DNA of 41,285 nucleotides, taken from the IMG/VR virus record IMGVR_UViG_3300020020_000092, positions 1-41,285 of that record; one strand, 5' to 3'. The position numbers and the translations under genes were made by a program. Shown here one piece after another: positions 6,607-14,076 of this stretch. Source of the DNA: a virus. How positions within the stretch are numbered: position 1 is the stretch's first letter; each line of letters opens with the position of its first letter. The notes beneath the pieces are model-generated. The model was given only the letters and a program-made list of their open reading frames with translations, was not told the origin of the DNA and searched no databases.

Positions 6607-7587
6607 GTGGCGACCTATTACGTCGATGGTGCGCTCGGGAACGACAGCAACGCGGGCACCTCGCCAGGCGGTGGCAACGCGTGGGCGACCCTCAGCAAGG
6701 TGGTGACGACGCTGGTGGACGGGGACATCGCCTACGTCAAGGCATCGGCGGTCTACTCCATCAGCGCGGCACTGGCCCCGACCCAAGGCACGTGGGCAGG
6801 CCCCAAGCGCATCATCGGCTACACCTCCACCATTACCGATCTTGGTCGCCCTACGATTCAAGCCACCGCCGGATCGTTCTCGATGTTTTCGTCTGGAGCT
6901 TACGGCGGCTGGTGTTTCGAGAATTTTATTATCGACGGGAACAACCAGACCTCGATTCGTGGGCTGGAGTTCGTCAACTACGGCAACGTCGCTCGTAATT
7001 GCAAGGTGATGAACTGCACGAATTACGGCATCTACGCGCACACCGAGGCACACTCCATCATCGGCTGCGAAGTCACCGGGTGTTCGGGTCAGCCTGCTGT
7101 GCTTGCCCTCTACGGCTGCCCGATTTACGGCTGCTACATCCACGGCAACTCGGCTGGCGGCGCCATCCTCGGTTACTTGGCGGGCATCATCCGTTCGATT
7201 ATCCAAGACAACACCGGCATCGGCGTTGAAGTCGCCAACACAGGAGGGCTTGTCATCGGCTGCTCGATCTACGACAATTCGAGTGACGGGATCAAGATGA
7301 CCAACTTCTGGTTGATGGGGGCAATCCTCAACAACATCATCGTTAGTAACGGAGGTTATGGGCTCAATGCTCCTGGTTTGGCGGTAGGCGTGTCCGACCC
7401 TCGCGTGGACTATAACGCGTTTTTCAACAACTCTTCGGGAGAGCGGAACATCGTCCTCGCAGGGCCGCACGACATATCGCTGAGCGGCATTCCGTTCACG
7501 AACGCCGGAGCGGGAGACTTCACCCTTAACAACACCCTCGGCGCTGGAGCCGCATGTCGAGGCGCAGGCTTCCCCGGTATGATCTAA
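6607..7587 (+). CDS. Right-handed beta-helix protein (tailspike-like), 3' end displaced
   Basis: GTG start 3 nt after the previous gene. The N-terminus YYVDGALGNDSNAGTSPGGG...WATLSK is the usual opening of phage and bacterial parallel beta-helix proteins. Residues ~90-290 show repeating rungs with Asn/Gly/Cys turns (IDGNNQTSIRGLEF, CKVMNCTNYGI, NSAGGAIL, DNSSDGIKMTN). Such proteins bind or cleave surface polysaccharides. The expected terminal motif G-Y-x-DIGALQH is missing because the frame stops at TAA 7585-7587; it appears at once in the next ORF. A short indel has probably split the original end. Confidence 0.7.
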   Translation: MATYYVDGALGNDSNAGTSPGGGNAWATLSKVVTTLVDGDIAYVKASAVYSISAALAPTQGTWAGPKRIIGYTSTITDLGRPTIQATAGSFSMFSSGAYGGWCFENFIIDGNNQTSIRGLEFVNYGNVARNCKVMNCTNYGIYAHTEAHSIIGCEVTGCSGQPAVLALYGCPIYGCYIHGNSAGGAILGYLAGIIRSIIQDNTGIGVEVANTGGLVIGCSIYDNSSDGIKMTNFWLMGAILNNIIVSNGGYGLNAPGLAVGVSDPRVDYNAFFNNSSGERNIVLAGPHDISLSGIPFTNAGAGDFTLNNTLGAGAACRGAGFPGMI

Positions 7588-7594
7588 GATGATC
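7579..7594 (+). repeat. ATGATC duplication creating the gene boundary
   Basis: ATGATC occurs twice (7579-7584 and 7589-7594) separated by TAAG. The first copy ends the beta-helix frame; the second contains the ATG of the next ORF. Removing the 10 bases 7579-7588 would join the frames as FPGMIGYLDIGALQHR, the normal ending of this family. Confidence 0.6.
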
Positions 7595-8362
7595 GGCTAC
7601 CTGGACATCGGCGCACTGCAACACCGGAACGGGCCACAGAGCGCCAACACCGGCTACCTGGACATCGGGGCGCTGCAGCATCGCTCGCGCCTCCGCATCG
7701 TCTCCCGCGTACAAGGTGGAGCCTCGGCCTCCGCCACCTCCGTGGACTCGCCCGTGCAAGCGCATAGTGCAGGCGGACTGCTGGTCGTGCTGCTGACCTG
7801 GTCCGATAGCGCTCCAACCATCAGTACCGTCACTGACCTGGCCGGAAACGCCTACGAACAAGCCGGGACGACCGTTACGCAAGAGGGCAACAAATATGCG
7901 ATCTATTTCAAGGCCAACTGTCTCGGTCATGCCGCCAACGTCGTCACCGTGGCGTGGTCGGGGAGCGTGGCCTACCGGAGCATCGTCGTACTCGAGATAG
8001 CCGGAGACTTCAGCAACACCGGAAGCGCTCTCACTGACACAGCAACCGGCACCGCGATTGGCGGCACCTCCATCGCCTCCGGCACGCTGACGCTGGCGGA
8101 CGACGAGGAAATTATCGTCGCCATCATGGTCGCCAGTCCGACGATCACTGGGGCTGGTGGGTTCTCCCTGACCAACTTCGCCGTCACGGGCGACGCGTCG
8201 AAGTATTTCGCGGACGAATACCAGATCGTTACGGTGGACATGGCGGCACAGGCAACCATCTCGCTGTCGGCCGCGTGGGGCATTCTCGCCGCGTCGTTCC
8301 GTGAGCCCGGAGCGGCACCGTTTTTTGGCGCGGTTATGGCGCGTTGGAGGGCTTGGCGATGA
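7589..8362 (+). CDS. Tail-associated protein with tandem GYLDIGALQHR motif and a beta domain
   Basis: Starts at ATG 7589, one base after the upstream stop. Residues 3-13 and 22-32 are two exact copies of GYLDIGALQHR, normally a beta-helix C-terminal signature. Residues ~42-240 form a beta-sandwich-like domain (DLAGNAYEQAG, GHAANVVTVAW, IVVLEIAG, WGILAASF) clearly homologous to residues ~288-486 of the large S74 fibre at 28638. The same module is therefore used in two fibre-region proteins. It was probably the C-terminal part of a longer beta-helix protein. A carbohydrate-binding role is likely but unproven. Confidence 0.65.
   Translation: MIGYLDIGALQHRNGPQSANTGYLDIGALQHRSRLRIVSRVQGGASASATSVDSPVQAHSAGGLLVVLLTWSDSAPTISTVTDLAGNAYEQAGTTVTQEGNKYAIYFKANCLGHAANVVTVAWSGSVAYRSIVVLEIAGDFSNTGSALTDTATGTAIGGTSIASGTLTLADDEEIIVAIMVASPTITGAGGFSLTNFAVTGDASKYFADEYQIVTVDMAAQATISLSAAWGILAASFREPGAAPFFGAVMARWRAWR
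7595..7684 (+). repeat. Direct repeat encoding GYLDIGALQHR twice
   Basis: Two 33-nt units (7595-7627 and 7652-7684) encode the same 11 residues. They differ only at scattered third positions (for example GGCGCACTGCAACAC against GGGGCGCTGCAGCAT). Synonymous divergence with a fixed peptide means selection has kept the peptide since the duplication. Confidence 0.8.
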
Positions 8363-9876
8363 AGCTGTGGGGACCGCCAGTCTTTCTTCCAGGAACAGGG
8401 GATCAGACCAGTTCCGCAACAGCGGTGACGGCTACCTGGGCTCCTACAACGCCTACCGTTGTACCCGGAGCGGTGTCGGTTACGGCCACAGCCGTCAGTG
8501 CGGCATGGTCCGTTATCGCACCGACTGCGGTTCCTGGAGCTGTCTCAGCTCCAGCTACGGCTGCATCTGGTGTATGGGCGGTTGTTACACCAACTATTCT
8601 GACGGGCGGTACCGCTCCAGCTACGGCTGCGTTCAGTGTATGGACCCCGATTACGCCGACAGTGGTTCCGGGGGCGACGATAAGTGTCGCTACCGCTGCT
8701 ACGGTTGCGTGGTCTCCGGTCACGCCGACGATCATTACAACACATACCGTGGTAGCGACCGCTGCAGCGGTTGTGTGGAGTTCGGTCACGCCGACTATTG
8801 TGCCCGGGGCCACGTCGATTCTTGCCGCTTCAGCCACGGCAACGTGGACGGGGGGTATTCCGACGGTTGTACCGGGTTCCACGGTTGCCGTTCTAAGCGC
8901 CTTAGTTGCGATATGGGCCGTTCTTACCCCCGTGGTGGTGCCCGGGGCCGTTTCGACGGCCGCAAATGCCGCCACGGGCACGTGGAGTGCCTCGACACCA
9001 ACGATCTCGACCGTTGTTTCTGTTAGTGCGACGGCGGCGACAGCCGTTTGGTCTCCAGTTACGCCTTCGGTCAGTTCCGCAGGCAGCACCAACCCTGCAG
9101 CAGCATTGGTGACGTGGACACCCGTCACACCCACGGTAGTTCCTGGCGGGGCCATAACTGCTGCCACGGCCTCGACAGCGGCGTGGTCCGTGATGACACC
9201 CACAGTAATAGCCGTTATTACGATAGCAGCAACAGCGGTATCCGTTGCCTGGGCCATTTCGACCCCGACGGTTATTCCAGGTGTGGCATCGCGCACAGCC
9301 GTAGCTACCACGGCGGTGTGGTCTGTGGTGGCGCCTACTGTTTCGGCCACGATCACGATTGTCGCTACGTCCGTTATAGCGACATGGACGCCGACAACGC
9401 CAACGGCCATTCCTGGTACGGTGGCAGTTTCGGCTACGGCTGCAACCGCTGCCTGGGTTCCGGTGACGCCAACAGTAACGGGCGGGGCCGCAGTACAGCC
9501 TGGAGCAGCAACTGCCTTATGGCAAGTCATTGCCCCGATTGTCACGTCTACGGTAACGCATGTAGCAACGGCTTCGACGGCGACGTGGGCGGCGGTGACG
9601 CCGACAGTTTTGACGGTGACGGTGGTGTTGGGCACTCCGGCACTGGGATTCTGGTCAGTTCAGACGCCTGTCATTGTCACGGGACCAATCAGTATCGATA
9701 CGACTCCGGCTCTGGCGGTGTGGACGGTTGGCGCGACGTCTACGCTGGTTGGGGAGTTGATTCTGGACCCGGGACGGTCCTTGCGCGTGTTGTTGGAAAC
9801 GCGAGTGCTGTCGGTGCGAAAGGAAATCAGGGTTTTGAAAGTTAAATCGGACATTCGTTCGTTGGAGGTGGACTGA
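8359..9876 (+). CDS. Long repeat protein of ~20 W-x-x-x-T-P-T units
   Basis: ATG 8359 (ATGA overlap, GGAGGG site) gives 505 aa; a TTG at 8344 is less likely. After a short head (MKLWGPPVFLPGTGD) the protein is a run of about 20 units of 22-23 residues, consensus A-x-A-x-W-x-x-x-T-P-T-V-x-P-G-A-x-S. Units are rich in Ala/Val/Thr with one Trp each and almost no charge. A charged tail of ~50 residues follows (LDPGRSLRVLLETRV onward). The pattern suggests a beta-repeat stalk or fibre. One further unit ends the glycine-rich adhesin at 5018. No known family is recognised. Confidence 0.7.
   Translation: MKLWGPPVFLPGTGDQTSSATAVTATWAPTTPTVVPGAVSVTATAVSAAWSVIAPTAVPGAVSAPATAASGVWAVVTPTILTGGTAPATAAFSVWTPITPTVVPGATISVATAATVAWSPVTPTIITTHTVVATAAAVVWSSVTPTIVPGATSILAASATATWTGGIPTVVPGSTVAVLSALVAIWAVLTPVVVPGAVSTAANAATGTWSASTPTISTVVSVSATAATAVWSPVTPSVSSAGSTNPAAALVTWTPVTPTVVPGGAITAATASTAAWSVMTPTVIAVITIAATAVSVAWAISTPTVIPGVASRTAVATTAVWSVVAPTVSATITIVATSVIATWTPTTPTAIPGTVAVSATAATAAWVPVTPTVTGGAAVQPGAATALWQVIAPIVTSTVTHVATASTATWAAVTPTVLTVTVVLGTPALGFWSVQTPVIVTGPISIDTTPALAVWTVGATSTLVGELILDPGRSLRVLLETRVLSVRKEIRVLKVKSDIRSLEVD
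8400..9750 (+). repeat. Tandem ~66-69-bp coding repeat array
   Basis: The DNA of the W-x-x-x-T-P-T protein is an array of about 20 diverged units 66-69 bp long. Conservation is at protein level: codons for A, W, T, P and V differ freely between units. Because of the composition, two other frames and the opposite strand stay open for hundreds of codons; these are shadows. Confidence 0.75.
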
Positions 9877-9879
9877 ATC

Positions 9880-10167
9880 ATGCCCATTAAGGTATACGGG
9901 GCCGTGGACCCCAAAGATCCGACCGTTAAGAAAGATTACGGGTTTGATTGGACATCTTGGTTGGAAGGCGACACGATCAGTGATAGTGATTGGGAAATCA
10001 GTGTGGGGACCGTCATCCTCTCGAATCCATCGAATGACACTACGCACACCAAGGTGTGGGTGGAAGGCGGCGTCAACAAAGAACGCGCCATCCTGACCAA
10101 TCGCATCACGACTGCCGGAGGCCGCACGGACGAGCGGTCGTTGTTGATTCCGATTTTGGATATGTAG
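9880..10167 (+). CDS. Conserved small phage protein (fibre/tail adaptor type), 95 aa
   Basis: The sequence has the recurrent phage pattern DYGFDWTSWLEGDTI...W...TKVWVEGG...ILTNRITTAGGRTDERSLLIPI. It is seen in many siphovirus structural regions and is sometimes annotated as a fibre-tail adaptor. It is a beta-rich single-domain protein starting 3 nt after the repeat protein. The adaptor name is family knowledge, not proven here. The position between fibre-type genes and the terminase fits a virion component. Confidence 0.6.
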   Translation: MPIKVYGAVDPKDPTVKKDYGFDWTSWLEGDTISDSDWEISVGTVILSNPSNDTTHTKVWVEGGVNKERAILTNRITTAGGRTDERSLLIPILDM

Positions 10168-10169
10168 AG

Positions 10170-10346
10170 ATGGCAGTGACCCGTCGTACCGTCGTGCTCA
10201 CCGAATGTGGCGTCACCTCCACCGTGATGTCTGTCGGCACCTGTGGTAAGACTTCCCCCAGTGCGCTCCTGGCGGCGGGGTCGGTCCTAGGTTGGGGCGC
10301 GATAGACGCGGGTCACTGCCTCCACCGAGCGCACCTAGGGGAGTAG
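10170..10346 (+). CDS. Hypothetical small protein, 58 aa
   Basis: ATG 10170 begins 2 nt after the preceding stop, with only a weak GTAGAG ribosome site. Third positions are G/C-rich, supporting coding. Four cysteines (TECG, GTCGK, GHCLH) and a Gly/Ala-rich middle are seen. No recognisable domain. A short inverted CCTAGG pair (about 10288 and 10335) lies within it. Confidence 0.45.
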   Translation: MAVTRRTVVLTECGVTSTVMSVGTCGKTSPSALLAAGSVLGWGAIDAGHCLHRAHLGE

Positions 10347-10350
10347 GGAC

Positions 10351-10686
10351 ATGCATATTGTTGGCGCACAAAAGAAACAAGCCGGGTTCGTTCGGAAGGA
10401 TGGCCATTCCTTGGAAGTGGGCGTGGTCGTCGCGTACGTGTTGCCGGGGATCCCGTTTCAGATCCTGGCCCACCGATTCGGTATACAGGTTGAAGGGAAA
10501 TTCCCACTGGTCGATGGCCAGGGGATTCAATTCCTGTGCGATATTCTGGCTCGAGCGGTACGGCACCACGATCATTTGAAAGAATTTGCCGTGGGGGAAA
10601 AACAGACCACCATTCCCGAGATACTGCTCGAGGCTGAAGAAGCACAGTCGGAGGCTCCTCCGGATAAACCGGACACGGTGCAGTAG
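10351..10686 (+). CDS. Hypothetical protein, 111 aa
   Basis: Start ATG 10351 behind GGGGAGTAGGGAC. Residues 1-60 alternate strands (FVRKDGHSLEVGVVVAYVLPGIPFQIL); residues 60-80 form a helix (IQFLCDILARAVRHHDHL); the C-terminus is acidic and proline-rich. Not recognised. It lies directly in front of terL (no gap), a position where other phages often carry a small terminase-linked protein, but it lacks a clear DNA-binding motif. Confidence 0.55.
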   Translation: MHIVGAQKKQAGFVRKDGHSLEVGVVVAYVLPGIPFQILAHRFGIQVEGKFPLVDGQGIQFLCDILARAVRHHDHLKEFAVGEKQTTIPEILLEAEEAQSEAPPDKPDTVQ

Positions 10687-12294
10687 ATGCGGACATTAGG
10701 CCACATCTTAAAAGCCGGAGTCATCCGGCCCCCGCGCCCGGGGACATTGGATATGTCCTCGGCCCGGGCGGGAATTCGTGCGGCCAGCCCGACGTCGGTC
10801 AAAAATCAGCGGATTGCTCGGTGTGAGCATGATTCGGAAGAATTCGCTCGCACCTATCTGAGCCGGCATTTTGACAAACCCTTCTGCGAATTGCATCGCT
10901 ATGTGTTCGGGCGTATCGACGCCGTGTCCCCACCCGAGGGGAAACGCGACGCCCTGATCGCCCCACGTAAGTTTGGCAAGACCACACAAATCAATCTGGC
11001 GCTTCCGCTCCAGGCATTGGCCTACCAGCGAAAGCGATTCGTGTTGTTGATTGGGGAGTCATCGGGTGCCGCTGAAGGCAACCTGGCGACCATCGTGCAG
11101 GAACTGGAGACCAACGACTTATTGTTGGAAGATTTCCCGCACTTGAAACCGGCTGTCGATCCCAAAGGCCAGATGGTCAAGTGGACCGACCGCCAGATCG
11201 TGTTGAAGAATCACGCGACCGTCATGGCCAAGGGTTTGGGTAGCCGGATGCGCGGCGTGAAGTATCGGCATTCCCGTCCGGACCTGGCGATTATCGACGA
11301 TCCGGAATCGCCCGAAACCGCCGATACGTTCTTGAAACGGCGTCGGCACAAGCGGTGGTTCGGCGGCACGTTCCTGGGGTTGGGGGCGACAGGGTGGGAC
11401 ATTTTCGTGATCGGTAACTTACCACATCATGATGCGTTGATCGCGGGACTGGTCAATTCGAAAGAATGGATTGGCAAGATGTTCCGGGCCATCAACATCC
11501 CGAAACGTCAGGACGACCGCTATCCCATCGGCAATACCAAGACAGATGGCACCCCATTGTGGCCCGAGGGATGGCCGATTGAAGCATTAGAGGCGTATAA
11601 ACGTCAACCAGAAGTTGGTGGGCTTGGGTTTGCGCGGGAAATGATGAATGACCCGCGCGAGGAAGAAGACAAGCCGTTCAACCCGTTGACGTTTACCACG
11701 TTTGAGTACACACCCGAGCATCGGAAGTTGTTCGTGACGACGGCCTCGGCCGTGGATCCGGCGGGGGGCACGAACCCGGGCGAATATAAGAAAGGGATCC
11801 GCGACTGGTGCGTCATCGTGTCAGCGGGACGCACCCGCGATGGCTTCATCGATATCTTCGACGTCGAGATGACCAAATTGCCTCCAGATAATCAAATCGA
11901 ATTGTTGCTGGATGTGTATTCCCGTCATCGGACCCGGAAGATCGGGGTCGAAGAAGTCATGTTCAAGAATCTGTACAAGCCGAGTATTACCAAGGCCGCA
12001 CGGCGGCGGTTGCTGTATCCGACGGTCGTAGTGTTAAAATCGCCCAAGGTGAACAAGCAGACGCGTATCCTGGGCATGCAACCGCTGATCATGGACGAGC
12101 CCCGAGTGGTACGATTCGCCAAGCACCTATTCGAGAAGGTGCCGTTGTATTTCGCACAGTTTGATGAGTTCCCGATGACGTTCGACGATGGCCCGGATGC
12201 CACGGAGATGTTAGTTCGGATGTTGGAAAAGGGTGGCACCAAATCCTTCCCGCAAGGTGTGGGTGGGACAAGTTACTGGAAGAGGTCCGCATGA
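10687..12294 (+). CDS. terL: Terminase large subunit
   Basis: DNA-packaging motor: ATPase plus nuclease that fills the prohead and cuts concatemers. The ATPase domain has a variant Walker A, APRKFGKT (92-99), the GSRMRG element (185-190), Walker B DLAIIDD (199-205) and the coupling-type VIGNLPHHD (~241-249). The RNase-H-like nuclease shows its acidic residues at D357 (AVDPAGG), E422/E423 (VEEVMFKNLY) and the DDGPDATEM cluster (500-508). The length of 535 aa is normal. The stop overlaps the portal start (ATGA). The small-subunit candidate is 7.7 kb upstream instead of next door. Confidence 0.95.
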   Translation: MRTLGHILKAGVIRPPRPGTLDMSSARAGIRAASPTSVKNQRIARCEHDSEEFARTYLSRHFDKPFCELHRYVFGRIDAVSPPEGKRDALIAPRKFGKTTQINLALPLQALAYQRKRFVLLIGESSGAAEGNLATIVQELETNDLLLEDFPHLKPAVDPKGQMVKWTDRQIVLKNHATVMAKGLGSRMRGVKYRHSRPDLAIIDDPESPETADTFLKRRRHKRWFGGTFLGLGATGWDIFVIGNLPHHDALIAGLVNSKEWIGKMFRAINIPKRQDDRYPIGNTKTDGTPLWPEGWPIEALEAYKRQPEVGGLGFAREMMNDPREEEDKPFNPLTFTTFEYTPEHRKLFVTTASAVDPAGGTNPGEYKKGIRDWCVIVSAGRTRDGFIDIFDVEMTKLPPDNQIELLLDVYSRHRTRKIGVEEVMFKNLYKPSITKAARRRLLYPTVVVLKSPKVNKQTRILGMQPLIMDEPRVVRFAKHLFEKVPLYFAQFDEFPMTFDDGPDATEMLVRMLEKGGTKSFPQGVGGTSYWKRSA

Positions 12295-13817
12295 AGGCAC
12301 GTATCGCACGCGCCCGTCCGTTGGGGTATGCCAACTTTGGCGAAATCGGCCGAAGCGGTCTGAACCTGTGGGGCGGGGAGATTCGAGAGGAATTCCTTCG
12401 GGAACTCAAAGGTAAGGAATGGCGGAAAATCATCAAGGAGATGAAGGACAACGACCCGATTATCGGGTCGATGCTGTTCGCCGTCTCGATGTTGATTCGC
12501 CAAGCCAAGCCGACGATGAAACCGGCCATAGAGCCGAAGACCACGACGGTTACGACGAAGAAGGGGAAGCGATTCCGGTTGATCAAAGCCACCCCGGATT
12601 CGACGGCCGCGAAAGAGTCAGCGGACTTCGTACAGTCATGTTTCGATGATATGTCTGAGACGTGGGCCGATACGGTGACGGAAATCCTGACCATGTTGCC
12701 TTACGGGTGGGCCTGGCTGGAGACGGTCTACAAACGCCGTGGGGGGCCGTCCCGTGATCCGTCGCAGAATTCGCGGTTCACGGATGGGAAGATTGGCTGG
12801 CGGAAATTGCCGCTGCGGTCGCAGGACAGCTTGAAAAAGTGGGTCATTGACGACACCGGCGGCATTCAGGCCATGATCCAGCAGGTGAAAACGGACCAGG
12901 GTGGAAGCGAGGAAATCACCATCCCGATTCAGAAATCGTTGTTGTTCCGGACCGAGCATCACAAGAACAATCCCGAAGGGAAATCCACCCTTCGGAATTC
13001 GTACCGCCCCTATCATTTCAAGAAGCGCATCGAGGAAATCGAAGGCATCGGCATTGAACGTGATCTGGCCGGGTTGCCGGTCATGATCGCGCCCGAGGGC
13101 ATGGATCTGTGGAATACGAACGATGCGCTGGCCACGCAAGCCCGATCCGAAGCCGAGACAATTGTCCGGTCCATCCGCCGTGACGAACAGGAAGGCGTGT
13201 TGTTGCCGTTCGGGTGGGAACTGACATTGCTGGCGTCGTCGGGCAAACGTAACTTCGACACGACGGAAGTCATCGGCCGCTACAACAACTCGATTGCGAT
13301 GACGATGTTGGCCGACTTCATCATCCTGGGTCACAACAATCGATACGGTTCGTTCGCGCTCTCCTCCAGCAAAACGCACATGTTTGCGGTGGCGCTGGGC
13401 GGGTGGTTGGAGTCCATCGCGTCGGTCTTCAACCGCTATGCCATTCCCCGGCTGTTGGAATTGAATGGCATGGATACCGAGCACCCGCCGATCATGGTGT
13501 TCGAGGATATCGAACTGCCGGACCTGGCGGAACTGGGCACTTACATGTTGAACCTGTCGAAGGCCGGGTTCCAGATGTTCCCGAATATTCCGTTGGAGAA
13601 ACGGTTGATGCAAGCGGCCAGCATGCCGATTGAAGACATGGAGTTCGGACGTGAGCCGAAGCCCGTCGATGGAACCGAAGAACCAAAACCCAGGAGCGCA
13701 TCTGATGTCACCCCCAAACCATCGGCTGGTCGTCCCAAGCCCACGGCCACAAAGAAGAACCGCGAAGATCGTAGCCGCTATCGTGGCCGAGCTCGAGTCT
13801 CGGAGGAACAGTCTTGA
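12291..13817 (+). CDS. Portal protein (Mu gp29/DUF935-like)
   Basis: Forms the dodecameric ring through which DNA enters the capsid and to which connectors bind. The pattern NDPIIGSMLFAVSMLIRQ near residues 54-71, the W-rich LPYGWAWLETVYKRR (~136-150), IPIQKSLLFRTEHHKNNPEGKS and the FKKRIEEIEGIGIERDLAGLPV helix match portal proteins of the DUF935-like group. 508 aa is a normal size. The last ~60 residues are Pro/Lys/Arg-rich, low complexity, and overlap another reading frame. Translationally coupled to terL. Confidence 0.85.
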   Translation: MKARIARARPLGYANFGEIGRSGLNLWGGEIREEFLRELKGKEWRKIIKEMKDNDPIIGSMLFAVSMLIRQAKPTMKPAIEPKTTTVTTKKGKRFRLIKATPDSTAAKESADFVQSCFDDMSETWADTVTEILTMLPYGWAWLETVYKRRGGPSRDPSQNSRFTDGKIGWRKLPLRSQDSLKKWVIDDTGGIQAMIQQVKTDQGGSEEITIPIQKSLLFRTEHHKNNPEGKSTLRNSYRPYHFKKRIEEIEGIGIERDLAGLPVMIAPEGMDLWNTNDALATQARSEAETIVRSIRRDEQEGVLLPFGWELTLLASSGKRNFDTTEVIGRYNNSIAMTMLADFIILGHNNRYGSFALSSSKTHMFAVALGGWLESIASVFNRYAIPRLLELNGMDTEHPPIMVFEDIELPDLAELGTYMLNLSKAGFQMFPNIPLEKRLMQAASMPIEDMEFGREPKPVDGTEEPKPRSASDVTPKPSAGRPKPTATKKNREDRSRYRGRARVSEEQS

Positions 13818-13935
13818 TGGTGATGACGACATGCGTTCTATCACTGTTACAGTCAAGATGATCCAGGGCACGGACGCGCCCCGGGCGGTCATCGTCAACG
13901 TGGAAAGTGAAAAAACCCTAAGCAATTCCGCATAG
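13705..13935 (+). CDS. Small protein overlapping the portal 3' end, 76 aa
   Basis: ATG 13705 has an AGGAG site 8 nt upstream and overlaps the portal gene by 113 nt in another frame; a shorter form from ATG 13831 (34 aa) is the alternative. The first 25 residues are Pro/Arg-rich, then a helix (TAKIVAAIVAELESRR) and a beta part (SITVTVKMIQG, PRAVIVNVES). The part after 13817 has no competing frame and good codon bias, so some product is likely made. Function unknown. Confidence 0.55.
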   Translation: MSPPNHRLVVPSPRPQRRTAKIVAAIVAELESRRNSLDGDDDMRSITVTVKMIQGTDAPRAVIVNVESEKTLSNSA

Positions 13936-13939
13936 GGTT
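13914..13939 (+). promoter_or_regulatory. Inverted repeat overlapping the -35 box (operator candidate)
   Basis: AACCCTA (13914-13920) and its exact complement TAGGGTT (13933-13939) are separated by 12 nt. The right arm shares its last two bases with the TTGACA -35 box, a usual place for a repressor-binding site. As RNA it could also fold as a hairpin closing the upstream operon, but no U-tract follows. Confidence 0.4.
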
Positions 13940-13966
13940 GACACCTTTCCCCCGGGGGCGTATTTT
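13938..13966 (+). promoter_or_regulatory. Sigma70-type promoter before the head genes
   Basis: TTGACA (13938-13943) matches the -35 consensus exactly, with a 17-nt spacer and TATTTT (13961-13966) as -10. Transcription would start near 13973. The upstream side is A-rich (GAAAAAACC). It is the best sigma70-like promoter I find in the window and points into the head operon. Confidence 0.7.
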
Positions 13967-13972
13967 AGATTA

Positions 13973-14076
13973 CGTGCAAGACGGGCCGGAACACCGGCCC
14001 AACAATTAAAAAGTTCGACCGTCAGAAGTGTGGAGGCGGCAGTCGGGTGAGATTCCCGGCTGCCGTCTTTTTTATT
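13973..14076 (+). ncRNA. Structured leader RNA or small RNA, ~104 nt
   Basis: Between a good promoter and a strong terminator lies a short structured RNA with no convincing ORF. Hairpin 1 is GGGCCGG-AACA-CCGGCCC (13983-14000), followed by an A-rich single-stranded part (14001-14016), a linker, and the terminator hairpin. The 5' segment AAGACGG (13978-13984) is exactly complementary to CCGTCTT (14063-14069), the 3' side of the terminator, so a mutually exclusive fold exists. This looks like an attenuator/antiterminator leader for the head genes, or an independent small RNA. No known riboswitch class is recognised. Confidence 0.55.
14033..14076 (+). terminator. Intrinsic terminator
   Basis: A 13-bp GC-rich stem (14035-14047 with 14055-14067, two G-U wobbles), 7-nt loop TGAGATT, then TTTTTTATT. 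A textbook Rho-independent terminator, placed 23 nt before the next gene and about 60 nt after the promoter, so it would stop most transcripts before the head operon unless overridden. Confidence 0.85.

Noticed and set aside
5962-7470. 502-codon minus-strand open frame
   Set aside because: It lies opposite three well-supported plus-strand genes, has no recognisable domain, and its composition (R/V/D-rich) is that of an antisense shadow in GC-rich DNA.
8301-9026. 241-codon Cys/Gly/Tyr-rich plus-strand frame (and its continuation at 9048-9845)
   Set aside because: Out-of-frame reading of the same repeat array; cysteines arise from shifted GTN-GCN codons, and there is no ribosome site at the start.
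8403-9635. 410-codon repetitive minus-strand frame
   Set aside because: Antisense shadow of the W-x-x-x-T-P-T array. Its periodicity follows from the plus-strand repeats.
12636-13925. 429-codon minus-strand frame opposite the portal
   Set aside because: Shadow of a confidently identified portal gene; no start context and no domain.
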